Shown here one piece after another: positions 13,440 through 26,115 of a stretch of 64,000 nucleotides of DNA. The notes under the pieces are model-generated. The model was given only the letters and a program-made list of their open reading frames with translations, searched no databases and had not been told where the DNA came from. This DNA comes from Patella vulgata. Its lineage: Eukaryota > Mollusca > Gastropoda > Patellidae. Each line of letters opens with the position of its first letter. Within the stretch, counting starts at the first letter, position 1. The stretch is from contig NC_065879.2 of NCBI RefSeq assembly GCF_932274485.2, positions 66,423,459 through 66,487,458 of the forward strand, given 5' to 3'. The position numbers were made by a program, and so were the translations under genes.

Positions 13440-13660
13440 AGCCACTCGTAAAGGCGGGGGGACGAAAAACCGCGGTCCCCGTGCCCGGGCACGTAAAAAA
13501 AACCTTGACAGTTGGACAAATAAGTTGGTGGAAACACCGCGGTCCGGGCAATTTTTACCCCATTGCCAATTGTATGGAATATGGGGTGAAATGGAGTTTA
13601 ACGTCCTTCTTCTGTGCACCAACCAGGTTAAAATGAAGGCGGGCATACGACATGCAATGA
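13440..13660. repeat. mosaic of SINE fragments in opposing orientations
   Basis: A plus-oriented body piece (GACGAAAAACCGCGG, then CTTGACAGTTGGAC) is followed from about 13,578 by a minus-oriented tail piece (GGAGTTTAACGTCC, then GGCGGGCATACG). The first piece is GC-rich and partly duplicated internally (two CACCGCGGTCC/ACCGCGGTCC blocks). Confidence 0.5.
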
Positions 13661-16600
13661 GCTATGAACGATAGTTTTATATACCACGTTATTTCTAGAC
13701 ATATAAATACACACTGACTACATATCTCTCTATCTCTGATGATGATATTTAGAACGATAAACCACATTTCTCTGACATTACCACATTTGCTTTTTGATAG
13801 GTCAAAGTGTGCTTTGAAAACGTCTGGTTGTCAGATCAAAAGAGTTCAAGGATTATAGAGACAACAATTTATCAACAAGCCCAATAAGGTTTTTTATATA
13901 TATATGCATGTATATATAATGCTTTTAAAGCTTCGCATTATTTAAAGAAAGAAGAAACCACTCGACTTGTCATGACAGTTATTTATGTATGTTCCCGTGA
14001 TAAAACCAGGTGATGGTACACTAATGTGTCACCTCGTATTATGGATGGTATAAAATTAAATGTTTCGACCTAAATAACGTTAGCTATAGATTGTTCTGAA
14101 CCGCTACACAAAGACACAATAAAAAAATAATCTTTTTTTATTTTATATTTCTTTTAAATCACCACTATTAATTTATCAGCTCGTATTAATGGATTTCAAG
14201 CTTTATGATTACTGTACTATCTTTCAATTTGTAACCACCTGATCAGGGTTTTTAGGTGACCGGGGGTAGGGGGGGGGGGGGTCTACATATACATCCCGCA
14301 GGTCCTGCATTACCGAGGACATAACTTAAAATGGCACTCCCTCTTTGATCTGTCGCTTTGTTTTGTACATAATTCTTATAGAATTCACCGATCAAAATAA
14401 CACAACAGATCAACAAACTTTCAACTTATTTTTGCCTAAATTGAATTTTTTAACTTTTTTTAAAGCAATCGATTACTAAAATTGATATGAAAATGGGATT
14501 ACTGTGGAATGGAGTCCCCTCGCCCCCGAAACCTGGAGTGAACCACAGCCTACGCGCCTGTAACGTGGAAAATATTTCTAAAATAACATTGAGCTATGAC
14601 TAAGTATAATGTCTAAAGTCTGTTACATCCATGTACGTAAGTGAGATTATCAAATAACTGGTTTGTTCCGATTTCTAACTCAGGTGCAAATAACTCGTCT
14701 GAAACCGATTCTCTTTCAGTAGATATAATAATACCAACGTGAGAAACCAGTGGCAATACTCACTAATTTTTGTTAGGTAGACAATCGAGTATAATTAGTA
14801 ATAGCTAGATGTTATGTTTTAAATATTCTCCACGTAACAGGCGCCTATTGGACTGAACTACCTCACAACAGCAGTATTATGGTTAATTACAGGGTAAATA
14901 ACATCATCTGATCATAAAGCAAGCTATCTCTCTGTCAATAAATATTTCAGGGAATCTTGGTTGTAAACTTTAATACAAATTTCTGGGTCGTTATAGCGAT
15001 ATCTTTACACTCCTAAAAATGTAAATAAATCTTTTCAGACACGTCCGATAAAATGCAATCACTATTTAATATTGTACCTTCTATTCTAAGGAATAGTCAA
15101 GTCTAAGCATAGTAAACACAGACAGATTACCAACCAGGAAAACATGCAAGAGTAACAGATTTTCCACGATAAAGTAGTATGATCAGGTAGTTAAAATAAT
15201 AGTAGCCTACCCTGTCCTGTCCCATGCATGATATTATAATAACACCGGATAAATACATAACCCGTTGTGATGATAAAATGTATGAATCTATATAAGTTTA
15301 CGAAGTCCAACACTTCATTGTTAGCAGTCTACTCTATACAAGATAATACTATACTCACAACGGTAGCAAAGTACACCTTGACAAGCCTAGAAAATCCTCA
15401 ATAATCTACACAGCCCGAAATATTCAACAAGCTTCTGTTTAAATATATAAATATATAGACACTTACTCGCATAAGTAGCATAAACACACCTTATCTAAAA
15501 ACCCTCAATATATTCCCACATGTTTCAATATAAAATCTGTAACAGTATAAACACCTGTTAAATGTTAGATGAGTTCACTGTGTATAAATATGTAGGTAAC
15601 TACAGTCAGCTATTTGCCTCTATCGTTGATAAAACTTCAGACTCTGTAGTAATCGCGTCATAGTCTTCTATAATATGGTGTTCTATATGAGCCACTTTGT
15701 ACATCGCTTTTTTGAAAGTTACATGTAGGCCCAAGTCGTGAAGGAAAGAAACGTCTATAATGATATTATAATATTATGGTTTTCTAGTTCGGAAAAGAAA
15801 TGAAGCCCCATTTTGTAATACTGCGTCGCTTTTTCTAGATGGAATTTTAGTGATAGAGTACGAATGTAATATGAGACACCGGTTAAGAACTGCATTCATT
15901 TCATACATACCATGTGATTATTATTATGAAGTTAAGAGTAACTTTTTAAGCTATAACCAGACAAAGAATATAATGGTTGTTTTCATACACTAAACTACAG
16001 TATTGTAGATTTTCATACAGCCGTATCTAAACAGTTGTTTACACCTTGTATACTAATCTTATACTAATACGCTCTATTTGATCTATATAGCAGTCACAGG
16101 AACTATTAATAAGGCACGCTATTATGGCCCATTACGATTCCAACCCTTCGGTGTATTGGTCATCAAAAATCGTATGATTTCCCTAATAACGTCAAAAGAC
16201 TTTTATTGTTACCTGTTCCTATTTTTAAAAAAAAAGAAAAAAATATTTCAATCAAAAAACAATACGTCTAATTTTAATTTTTTCAAATAAAGAAGCATTC
16301 CATCTTTTAAAAGAAAGAAACAGAGATGTCAGAAAATTTGGATCCTACATATAGACAATATATTTTTGTCTGATCGTGGACACTATCCAATGTGTATAAT
16401 GCCACGGAAAGAACCAAACTACTGACACGGTTAACCCAAATCAGTGGGGTTGTGTCCATTTAAATATATGTAATACATCTCGTTTCTAGATTATTCGCAT
16501 ATAAATATTATCAATATTTATCGTGGTATTGATTGTTGCCTATATAAAGTTTATGTAAGAGAAATCGATACATTATCAAATATAATAAATACAAGTCGCG

Positions 16601-17947
16601 TTTTCATGGTTAACAGATTGGCCGAAATAGTACACCATACATATTGTTTAAGGACAACTGGAAATAATACTAGACGTGTATAAAAATAGATCAGTGTTTC
16701 TCTAAACTCACCGGTCAAGATTTTCCGCATCGCTACATGAAAACTATTAAAACCTGTTAAGGGTGTGTATTACAATACTGGTATTTGTGTAAAATAGTTA
16801 TACATTGGTTTTATATTAACTCATCAACATGCCTGATAAAAGGTGGCGGTAGTTGTTTTGACCATATTCCATTTATATCGTCGGCAGAGGGTGGCGAATG
16901 TTGACAAATTTATTTTCACCCAACATATATTTGCAAATGGAACCATTGAACTGATATTAATTTAATTCAGAATTCAACTTTCGCTGCACTGTAGTTTGCA
17001 ATTGTATCCCAAAGCATCGACAAATAAAATTATTTATTTCTGATTCTCCTAAGAAGAAAATGCTGATCATCGAATCCAGTCAATACATTAACCCATTGCA
17101 TATTTACAAGAAATATTCTACATATATTAAAATCAAAGGTATCGACCAGACATTGTATTGGTGTAATGAAACTGTTCACCAGTTTTCAGCACTCCCACTC
17201 AATTAGAATCATAATTAACGTGTTCCAAACCATTGATAAATCAAATTGCCGATCACTGCTTTGTCTACGCATAACTTGTTGATGTCCAACACATTCACGA
17301 CATCCCACAATGAACATCTACACCAAGATTGAACATTGAACATTCTACCTCACTCCGAAGCATTCTAATCATGTCTAAAATGTGTGACCGAAAAACTCCC
17401 CAAAAGAGTGGACAACATTAATTACGTTGATTTTCTTGTTCAAATTGATAATAAGTTAAATTGTACGCGTTTTTAAATCCATATGATATAGACATAAAGT
17501 AAGTACAGTATTATTTCAAGCTTTCAGTGATACTGGGCTGTGTAACAGCTGTTAAATATATAGACATTATCTGTCTACCGTTATATTAATGTAGATGTCA
17601 GTATGTAATGAGTTATAACATATGAAGATATTAACTTGTCAAACTATAATCACCTGATGTGTACATCAGTACATAAGCTAAACTTGTACTAATAATTATA
17701 TACTTGACGTGCGTGTTCTACAGACACCACGGCCAAAACTAGCTAGAAGTATTACTCTTCAACACGTACCACAGGAATTCAAGTACCACTTGTCTGGAAG
17801 CCTGATGACACTGATAGGTTCGGTATCCGGCTTGACTTGGCATATTATTTGTTTTATAGTTGGAATATTATCGACCATACACGTACAGCGGCGGGCTGCA
17901 TCAATACAGTAATTGATAAGAGCATCACTAACGCTACAATATACGTC
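13661..17947. other. long gene-free segment specific to unit A
   Basis: No exon, transposase or tandem repeat recognised; AT-rich, with a G run near 14,270-14,281. It has no counterpart in unit B, where about 1.4 kb of different sequence (35.4-36.8 kb) occupies this place. Confidence 0.5.
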
Positions 17948-18540
17948 CACATTCCTGCTTTCATTGATATGGTACTTTTTAAAATGAAGAAAATGAGAAT
18001 GCGTTCAATATTCTCGTGGCCTCTGCTGTTGAAAAGTCGAAGCAGTCCAGTCCACCTCCTCATTTCCACGAAAATCATCACCAAGGAAAATGTACTGAAA
18101 AATGACATCCTGAAATAGTTGGAAAAAACTGGGTTAGTCACAAGATTATGTCAATCCACTTAGGTTACCATTTGTAAATACACTGGACAGTGCTATTTGG
18201 TAAATATATACAAACCAGGAAGCACTGAAAACAGACGATGTGCAGTCCCAGTTGCCATATATTATTTCTCTAGCTACAGAATTTTCGAGTGATAGCCAAA
18301 GAGAATGAATCTATCCTTAAAAATGACCAGATCAAGTCCCACAGTTCGGCTCTCTATAATTTGGCAATGGTTTTCTATCTCAAGAAGGATGCGTGGAAAT
18401 TTGTCCATACTACTGTCATGGGGCTTGCTGAATGTCTACAAAAATATAGCAGCTACCTGGGTAGCCATGCGAAAAGGGTAATTATGTCTGGGCCCCTATA
18501 TATACTAGTATACGCTCGGTGTTTTAAGATTCGGTGACGA
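17948..18540 (+). other. conserved coding-like remnant of unknown function (unit A)
   Basis: Two patches look protein-coding. Near 17,985-18,110 a plus frame reads EENENAFNILVASAVEKSK and onward to a stop. At 18,289-18,537 a frame reads NESILKNDQIKSHSS and continues through about 60 open residues (LYNLAMVFYLKKDAW), following a possible acceptor CTACAG near 18,274. In the second patch most differences from unit B are synonymous. In the first patch unit B has a 35-base deletion and in the second an upstream 7-base insertion. I recognise no domain. It may be exons of a decayed gene. Confidence 0.3.
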
Positions 18541-18780
18541 CATTTAAGCTAGGTCTATCGAAACGCCCTTTGGTTCTATTAAATTTGAATGGATCTTCTC
18601 TTGCAATTTATTCATGATTGGGTCGTCTGCAATAAGCCTACTGCTACATTGGATGTCGCTATATTATAACTGTAGGCCTATAGCCTATTGCACCTTGCAA
18701 TATTTCGTAAAAATTGTTTCATACTTCAGAAAGCTTAATTACTGGGGATTTTCGAAGGCACCAGTTGAATGATATTATGG

Positions 18781-20634
18781 ACCAGCGCCTACCACGCAGG
18801 ATACACCCACATTTTGCAAGAGATGGATAGAGAACAAGCTAAAAACAAACAGGATTTTTTGTACAATCAGGGGCAATAATCCAGAAAGTTATGGTCTGAA
18901 ATGCCCAGATATCAAAAGAGATGAGATCTTTGGGATATAAAGATATGTTTTAAGTTTCATCAAAATCGGATAAAAATTGTGACCTCTAGAGGGTCCACAA
19001 CCTTCATAGCATACTTTTACACGATTTGCGTACAAAGTTCGAATTCAACCTTCACTATGGTGGAATGGTGATATATTTAAACGGTTTTTAAAATCGGAAA
19101 AAAAATGTGACCTCTAAAGAATCCGCATGCTAAAAATGCGATTTTTCGAACAATTAGGAGCCATAATCCAGGAAGTTACGGTGTAACGGTGATATATTCG
19201 AACGTTTTTTTAAATCGAATAATAATTGTGACCTCTAGAGGGACCACAAGCTAAAAACGCGATTCTTTGTACATTCAAGGGCCATAATTCAGGAATATAA
19301 AATCTAATACGCGCGAATATCGAAAGGAAACAAGAACTTTGGGTTATAAACATGTATTTCAACTTTCAACAAAATCGGATCAAAATATTGTGACCTCTAG
19401 AGGGTCCCCAACTTTGATATACCATGTTTACACTATTTGGGTACGAGAGGAGGCCATTATGTCTGGCAATTTTGGTCCGATTTTCACGAAACTCAACTCA
19501 GACAAAATTACGGTGTAACGGTGATATATTCAAACGTTTTTTTTTTTAAATCGGATAATAATTGTGACCTCTAGAGGGACCACAAGCTACAACGCGATTT
19601 TTCGTACAATCAGGGGCCATAATTCAGGAAGTTACGATTCGATATGCACGAAAATAGACAGGAACCAAGATATTTGTGTTATAAACATGAATTGTAAATT
19701 CCATCAAAATCAGATGAAAATTGTAACCTCCAGAGGATCCACAACCCTGATACACAATACTTTGTCACCATTTGCGAACGAGGGGCGGCCATTTTCTCCG
19801 TCAGTTTCGGTCTGATGTTTACGAAATTCGCACCCAATCATCCTTAGGGTGTAACGGTGATATATTCAAACGGTTTTGTAAAACGGATAAAAATTGTGAC
19901 CTCTATGGGGTCCACAAGCTAAAACGCGGTTTTTCGTACAATCAGGGGCCATAATTCCGGAAGTCTTGGTCCGATATGCGCGAATATCGAAATGAACTGA
20001 GATCTGTGGGTTATAAACATGCATTTCAGGTTTCATCAAAATCAGATGAAAAATGTGACCTCCAGAGGGTCCACAACACTGATATTTTGACACTATTTGC
20101 GAACAAGGAGCGGCCATTTTGTACGTCAGTTTCTGTCCGATTTTTACGAAATTCGAATTCAATCATTCTTAGGGTGTAACGGTGATATATTCACACGGTT
20201 TTTTGAATGGGATAAACATTGTTACCTCTATGGGGTCCACAAGCTAAAAACGCGATTTTTCCTATGATCAGGGGCCATAATTCCGGAAGTTTTGGTCCGA
20301 TATGCGCGAATATCGACAGATACCGAGATCTGTTGGTTATAAATATATATTTCAAGTTTAAACAAAATCGGATAAAAATTGTAACCTCTACAGTATTCAC
20401 AAGGTAAAAACGTGATTTTTCGTACAATCAGGGGCCATAATCCTTGACGTTACAGTCCGATACATGCCAATATCGACAGGAACCGAGATCTTAGGGTGCT
20501 AAACCTATATTTCAAGTTTCATCGAAATCGGAAAAAATTCTGACCTGTAGAGTGTTCACAAGCAATTTTGGACGGACGTACGGGCGGACAGGGGCGACGA
20601 CAATATACGTCCACATGAAAATGTGGGCGTATAA
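18781..20634 (+). mobile_element. tandem-array element with inverted termini (unit A copy)
   Basis: Left terminal motif ATACACCCACATTTT at 18,801 and right AAAATGTGGGCGTAT ending about 20,633 are inverted copies with one mismatch. Between them are diverged monomers of about 330 bp; the motif GTGTAACGGTGATATATTC recurs at 19,181, 19,513, 19,849 and 20,174. Each monomer holds two related half-units centred on TGTGACCTCTAGAGG. The right end folds into a hairpin: 11-base stem 20,606-20,616 with 20,621-20,631, loop GAAA, after a GGACGGACG-rich stretch. No protein is encoded, so it is non-autonomous. The architecture (tandem core, 3' hairpin, terminal motif repeated near the end) resembles Helentron/HINE-type elements, but that assignment is inference. 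Confidence 0.7.
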
Positions 20635-20734
20635 AAATTTTACAGACTAATTTCAATTTTAACCACAAAATATTGAAGCTAACAGAATGTACAATATAGC
20701 TGAATTTTTACTCAGTTTAAAATACTAACAATAT

Positions 20735-21117
20735 CTTTTCAATTTCAGGTAAAAGAAGACCATGCCAGATTCTTCATAAATGAGAAAACATTTCAAGCCG
20801 AGTTTTTACACTGTTTACTAATACCAATAATATCTGTTGAATTTCCTGTAAAAGAAGACCATGATGCCAGATTATTCATAAATGAGAAAGATCATTTCAA
20901 GGTACTTGACAAGTCCAACATGATCAGTCCAACTGTTTCTGTACGATACCATAGTTTGCATAATGCTCTTTTAAAAGTCAAGGAGGGTGAACCAATTTGT
21001 GTGAATGACTTAACTCCAGTAGATCACATGCAATGCAGGTTCCTTGTAAGACAGTCCTTTACACTCACAAATGCAGTGGTCCTACAGACTTTTTATCCCC
21101 CTCCTTTCAATTAAAGC
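20735..21117 (+). other. exon-like open frame of unknown function with a 99-base internal duplication
   Basis: After a good acceptor (TTTCAATTTCAG at about 20,748) the block starting GTAAAAGAAGACCATG occurs at 20,749 and again at 20,848. The second copy runs open as VKEDHDARLFINEKDHFKV and on to a stop near 21,114 (ending YPPPFN). The T/A-rich 60-base segment containing the stop is itself tandemly repeated just after (about 21,085-21,210). Unit B diverges exactly at the CAGG of the acceptor, so it lacks this exon. I do not recognise the product. Confidence 0.3.
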
Positions 21118-21706
21118 AGGAGACTATTAAATTAAGTCTGTCTATTAAATTAAGACTTTTTATCCCCCTCCTTTCAATTAAAGCAGGAGACTATTAAATT
21201 AAGTCTGTCTGCATGTCACACTTTTTGGAACACAATAACTCTCCTTCTAACTGAGCTAGAAAAATGTCGCATAAAGTAGAGTGACTCCAGACAAAATATT
21301 TTAATCCATGTCAATTCAGTACCAATTTGTGGTATTCAATTAAAAGCAAAGTAAAATTAGTGTTATATTAGATTTCGGGCGCTTTATTTTGCCATCTAGA
21401 TGAAATAATAATTTTTGTTTTCACTTAAACCCATCTGCCCAAAAGGTCAGATTGTCCGAAAGTATAGACAAACAATTTGATGAATTGTATGGAAAGGTTT
21501 TATATCAATATTTAACAAATTAAACGAACCAGAAAATGCATTACAAAAGCAAGCTGAACTGGCAGTTATTTTTACTCTGCTCAAATGATATAGCCTAGTG
21601 ATTTCTCCATTCGCTTTCAAACCCCACAAAACAGTGATGTTATGATCATGTACTGTAAGTAGGATTCAAGATCCCAAACTGCCAAGAATGTTGGAACAGT
21701 CATTCA

Positions 21707-21946
21707 ATGTCAGGACTGCGAAAAATAGCACAGAAAGGGTTACCAAAGAAACAACGTGATGAACTTGAGGATTTTATTGAAACGTTGCTATACAGCTGTG
21801 GTAGTACCTATGATGATTTGGACTATACTGTTATCCAATTGGTGTCTGTTATGGCCAATTTAACATGCAATTCAGATATTGAATATACTTATTACTCGGC
21901 AGGGTATGAATCCATTTTATTCATGGTGGTGGATAAGACAATATAA
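21707..21946 (+). CDS. conserved short ORF, unknown (79 aa, unit A)
   Basis: Encodes a compact acidic peptide starting MSGLRKIAQKGLPKKQ, with ETLLYSCGSTYDDLDY in the middle. Unit B keeps the same frame (41,982-42,218, 78 residues); its only indel removes exactly one codon (Asp), and few residues change. That pattern is compatible with coding selection, but the copies are recent and the numbers small. It may be an exon of a larger gene. No domain recognised and no signal peptide. Confidence 0.35.
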   Translation: MSGLRKIAQKGLPKKQRDELEDFIETLLYSCGSTYDDLDYTVIQLVSVMANLTCNSDIEYTYYSAGYESILFMVVDKTI

Positions 21947-22850
21947 TTCAGAAAGAGGGATACTACCTTGGCATAAATGTTCTGGTTCGAAAAGGGCCTT
22001 TCCGAAACGTGGAAAAAATCTATTTGAAACTACAATATAATGAAAGAATATCAGTCTGTAGACATATGGATTGTAAATTTGTCAACATTTTATATCCTGT
22101 AACATTTAACCAGCCACCAGATCCTATAAGTGTTTGGTAAAATCCCTTTTTACTCTGATTGAATCCAAGCTGTTTTATAAGCAGACGACTTGTGTTTTGA
22201 CATGAAATAAAAGATTGATTCCTGAAGTATTGCTTGTTCTGTATATTCATTTTTAAAAAAAAACTCCCTCACTCGCACATTTTTGGAAAACAAAAAGGAT
22301 GATCGTCAACTATTTTGTTTTTTGTTGGTTTTTTTTAGGTGGCCTATGGCCCAGATAAAATGATTTCAAAGCCGTCCCAAACCTAGGCGGTTCCGATAAA
22401 GAATGCAATACACGGGTCACTGACGTGGCAGTCAACTATCGCAATCCATCAAAATATCAATATAGCAGGTCAGACACCCCGGGTTACAGTGTGTATCGAC
22501 ACTATCGACCTGTTTATGTATGTTTTGTTAACTGAACAGCAAAAGTAACCCCTGATATACCTAAACTATGTGATAAACTCTTTGTTTCGCAACGTTTGAT
22601 AATTGAGCGTAGAGGTGCGAACATAGGTATAAACTAGCACAAATTACATCGTTAAGGCATGCTTGGGTGTGTGGTGTGTCCGTCTTATCAATTTGGTATT
22701 CCATGTGTCAAAGGTCTTGGTGCGCACATCTGTGTAATTCGTACGACTATAGCAGTAAATGTTTCTTTATCAGCCCCACCTCCGACATTGCGTTACTTAC
22801 GGTACAGGCATACATGTATCTATATTTTAGAACACAGCCTACACATATCA

Positions 22851-24419
22851 TAATATTGTCTATGACTACTTTGAGTCTACGGTTGTATGCCGTCTATGAC
22901 TTGCCATGTTTTTATTTTGCAAAATTCAAATATTTTTCATATATATTTAACCAGGAGTGCCGCTATTTTTTCATGTGTTCCAAGGTGTACCGTTAGCAAG
23001 AAATGATGAGAATCACTGCATTTCTATGATGCTTAAAAGCACATCCTTTTTTCTTAATGATTAATCCAGCACTGGTTAAAAAGATATTTTTTTGATTTGA
23101 CGGGATTGGTGACAGTGCAAAATTTTGGAGATATTGAATTTGTTTTGTAAGACAAATATGCCTTAAAGTGACACAAATGTTTAAACTGCCAATTTAAGAA
23201 ACGTACTAATTGTTTAAGTGGTTGCACTAACGGGCGTGAAAAATACCAAAAACTAATTACATAATTTAGTGAGATTAAAACTATTTTGAATAATATGTAA
23301 AGATTCAAAACGATATGCATTTTTTTTTCTTGAGCATGAGTGACTTATAACCCTTTTAAGCTGATATTAAAATTTACTGTCAGTTAAATATTTGTGTTCT
23401 GGTCACATATAAAGAAAATATGTATCGAGGTTTATTCAATACTTATCCATATGTTTGAAATCCCCTCTGACAAAATAAAATTCAAGTTACGATTAAATAA
23501 AGCATAAGATGGTCCTTTATGAAAATAGGGGATTTATTTTAATACTAAGTGAAGAATTTGTATACGACATTTTAAATATTTGTATAAGACATTTTGTATA
23601 TTTGCATATATTTGTCACGTTCTCAGTAGTGAACTTTCATATAAAAGACTTTCTTTAAACTTCACATCGCGAGAAACCGATCACGTTTGTAAATTTAAAG
23701 TCTACATTGTCTACAGACATTCCTTAAATGCATTGAGGTCTATTACATACATTTACCTACATTTATAGTACATTCATGAGTAAGACAATAAAAACATAAC
23801 ATCAATTAAAGGTTATAACAACAACTAATGTAGGTTGTTATTCATTACTGATCATTGCTTGATAAAGATACCTGTAAGAGTATTGAAACGTTGCATGTAA
23901 TAAACCAAGAAGTAGTAAATCCATAAAGTTGTGTTATTATGAATATTATACCTCTACTTCTAAATGTCATTTAAAGAACGTGACATTATTAACGTTAATT
24001 ATCTCACGGGAGATAATTCTTATTTAGCTTGCAACAATGGAGGTGCACCTTATTAATTATTCGGTAGGTTACCTCATGAAGGTTACCGCCATTCGATTAT
24101 ACTGGCAAGGCAATTGACTTGCGATAACAATTAGCACGAGAATTGTTGGCGATGATACTTGAGATTTGGTTTGACGCTAAGGGTGCCACTTTTAAGACAT
24201 TAAATAGGTCTTCTTAATGCAGCGTATCAAATTGCGGGTAAATTACAACCTATTTAGCTCACACCAAGTTAAAAACATGCTACTAAACACATTCCCGTCA
24301 AATCTGACAGATTTCAACTGTTGCATGGCTTAGCACAAGTTAAATGAATTTGAAAATAAATATACCTGTCTTGTAAATAACAAATTCACTAGTTTTTGTT
24401 AGGTTTTGAGAAATAAAAT
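22851..24419. other. spacer between the duplication units
   Basis: No match to sequence right of unit B, and no gene seen. A stretch at 23,640-23,720 (CCGATCACGTTTGTAAATTT) resembles 5,690-5,760 of unit A, suggesting a short dispersed repeat. The lack of a direct A/B junction means either sequence was inserted here or the unit edges were trimmed in B. Confidence 0.5.
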
Positions 24420-26049
24420 ATGTTATTTTAAGTATTCTTTCCTGTCCAGTACCATGTCAGTTGTTTGCCATATGTAAAACTTGCAGTTTTAAATCTTGTT
24501 TCGCTTTACCTGCGTTATTACACCCCAGCCGGAGCAGACATAAGCCCCGCAATCAAACTAAAAACTTGTTTGACATTTTATAATATTATAATTCAGGTGA
24601 TTGATTTTCAAAAGCCGTTCTAAATTAAAGCCGCAGTTACAATCGTTTCAGCGACATGATGGGCAGAGATAAATTCAAAAGATTATACCACAACTGGCAT
24701 ATAAGTACTGGAAAACTCTTGGTTGTGCGATGAAGTATATCCTACTCTGTTAAAAGCACAATAGTCCAGACTTATACAGAAAAGACATTCAGACCATACA
24801 CAATACAAAATCAGTCTTACCAAAAAGTGCAGATGCCCATAAAATCCTGACGTAAGTTATTGACAATTCATATTACTTTCTTCTGTTTTTACGCCGCCAC
24901 CTTTATTGTTACTGAATACCTAACCTATAGGTTTGTTTTAAAGGGACTATCCCGATTTGAACAGTCTCAAATTTAAAAGTCTGTGTACGTATGAAATTTA
25001 AGCACCAAATTACAGAGGAATGTACCTTGTTTCAAAATTTCAGCTTATAATATTGAGTCGTTTGGACGTGAACGTCAAAACTGCTTATCCGGACACGTAA
25101 CCCTTTTAAGATTTCGGGTCAATTGTTTCGTTGGGTAACCTGATAATCGATTGCCCTTTTTTCGAGGTCTATACACTGATGTACTTGATAGCGAAAGGTA
25201 AATTTTACCTACACGTTATTTTCATAAAATAAAAGTCTGGTTTTATCCATACGAGATTGGCCCTTTAATCGGCTAAATTACGACCTAAAGATTACCCCTC
25301 AGCCCGTCACACTAGTGCTTTAATAGAATAAACCTAAATTTTAACATCTATAATTACACTAAAATTTACCTTTTATACAGTGGTACAAGTTTTAAAACGT
25401 GTTGTTTCAACATGAACAGGTTCTTCATTTAAGTTTTTATGTTGCTTTTTCGTCGGGGTTCTCTTCTTTAAAAGAAAAAGAAATAACAATATTGCTCGTT
25501 TTCTTTGAAGTATTAGTCATATTTTATATAATTAATTGTAAAAAGAACTGATGTAACTACGTGCACAAGTAGATGCCGGGTTCAAATTTAACTGGTAATG
25601 CAAAATGTCTCGTAATTAGTGACAGCGAATTAGAAAATTGCATGTACCGTGCATAACAGAGGAAATATCGCTTTGAAGAAATAGGGTTTGAATTAGGTAA
25701 ACGTCAAAAGGAAAATCATAATATCTACTTGCATTAAAGGGAAGATGGAATTATGCTTAATGTTTCGCCTGCACAATACTTTGATTTGATTTGATTTTTT
25801 TTAGACAAATCAATGGAAATTATTTATCAAAGGTTCAATGTTTTTTCTAGTTGCGTATAAGGTACAACGGTCCATTTAGATATATTTTAAAACATTTTAT
25901 TAAACTTAGATTTCGTATTTCGTTATTTTGTTAATGCCGTGCCCCATAGTTTAACAAGTCATAACGATTTACTGAAATCTAACGGGTTCCTTGGCCTCAA
26001 ACTGACAACGAAAAACCACCCTGATAAGGCTTGTGGGACTTTCTTGGCC

Positions 26050-26115
26050 ATCACAAGGATCGAACCAGATATTCTTCTTTAGTGAATCAGCGGCATACTC
26101 ACTGGACCATCCCAA
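26050..26115 (-). repeat. tRNA-derived SINE head fragment (unit B)
   Basis: Unit B partner of 2,118-2,188, with GGATCGAACC as the complement of the B box. Confidence 0.5.

Larger units (their letters stand above)
661..22850 (+). repeat. segmental duplication unit A (direct copy of unit B)
   Basis: This segment matches unit B (about 24,420-43,135) in the same order and orientation. Anchors read directly from the sequence: 1,380-1,540 with 25,400-25,555; 7,394-7,990 with 29,545-30,140; 9,001-10,226 with 31,693-32,891; 11,410-11,690 with 34,215-34,525; 17,948-18,540 with 36,810-37,320; 18,781-20,634 with 37,551-39,773; 21,690-21,946 with 41,975-42,218; and 22,290-22,850 with 42,565-43,135. Non-coding anchors also match closely with scattered substitutions and indels, so this is a genomic duplication rather than gene conversion of coding sequence alone. 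Unit A is longer because 13.4-17.9 kb and 2.65-7.38 kb have no counterpart. The edges are approximate. Confidence 0.85.

Noticed and set aside
19564-20427. Multiple 60-98-codon frames inside the array elements (also 27.0-27.5, 37.6-39.5 kb)
   Set aside because: They recur with the monomer in both strands and carry no domain; artefacts of repeated sequence.
18781-20634. CRISPR-like regular repeats
   Set aside because: The period is about 330 bp without short spacers, and the context is an animal genome; it is a tandem-array transposable element.
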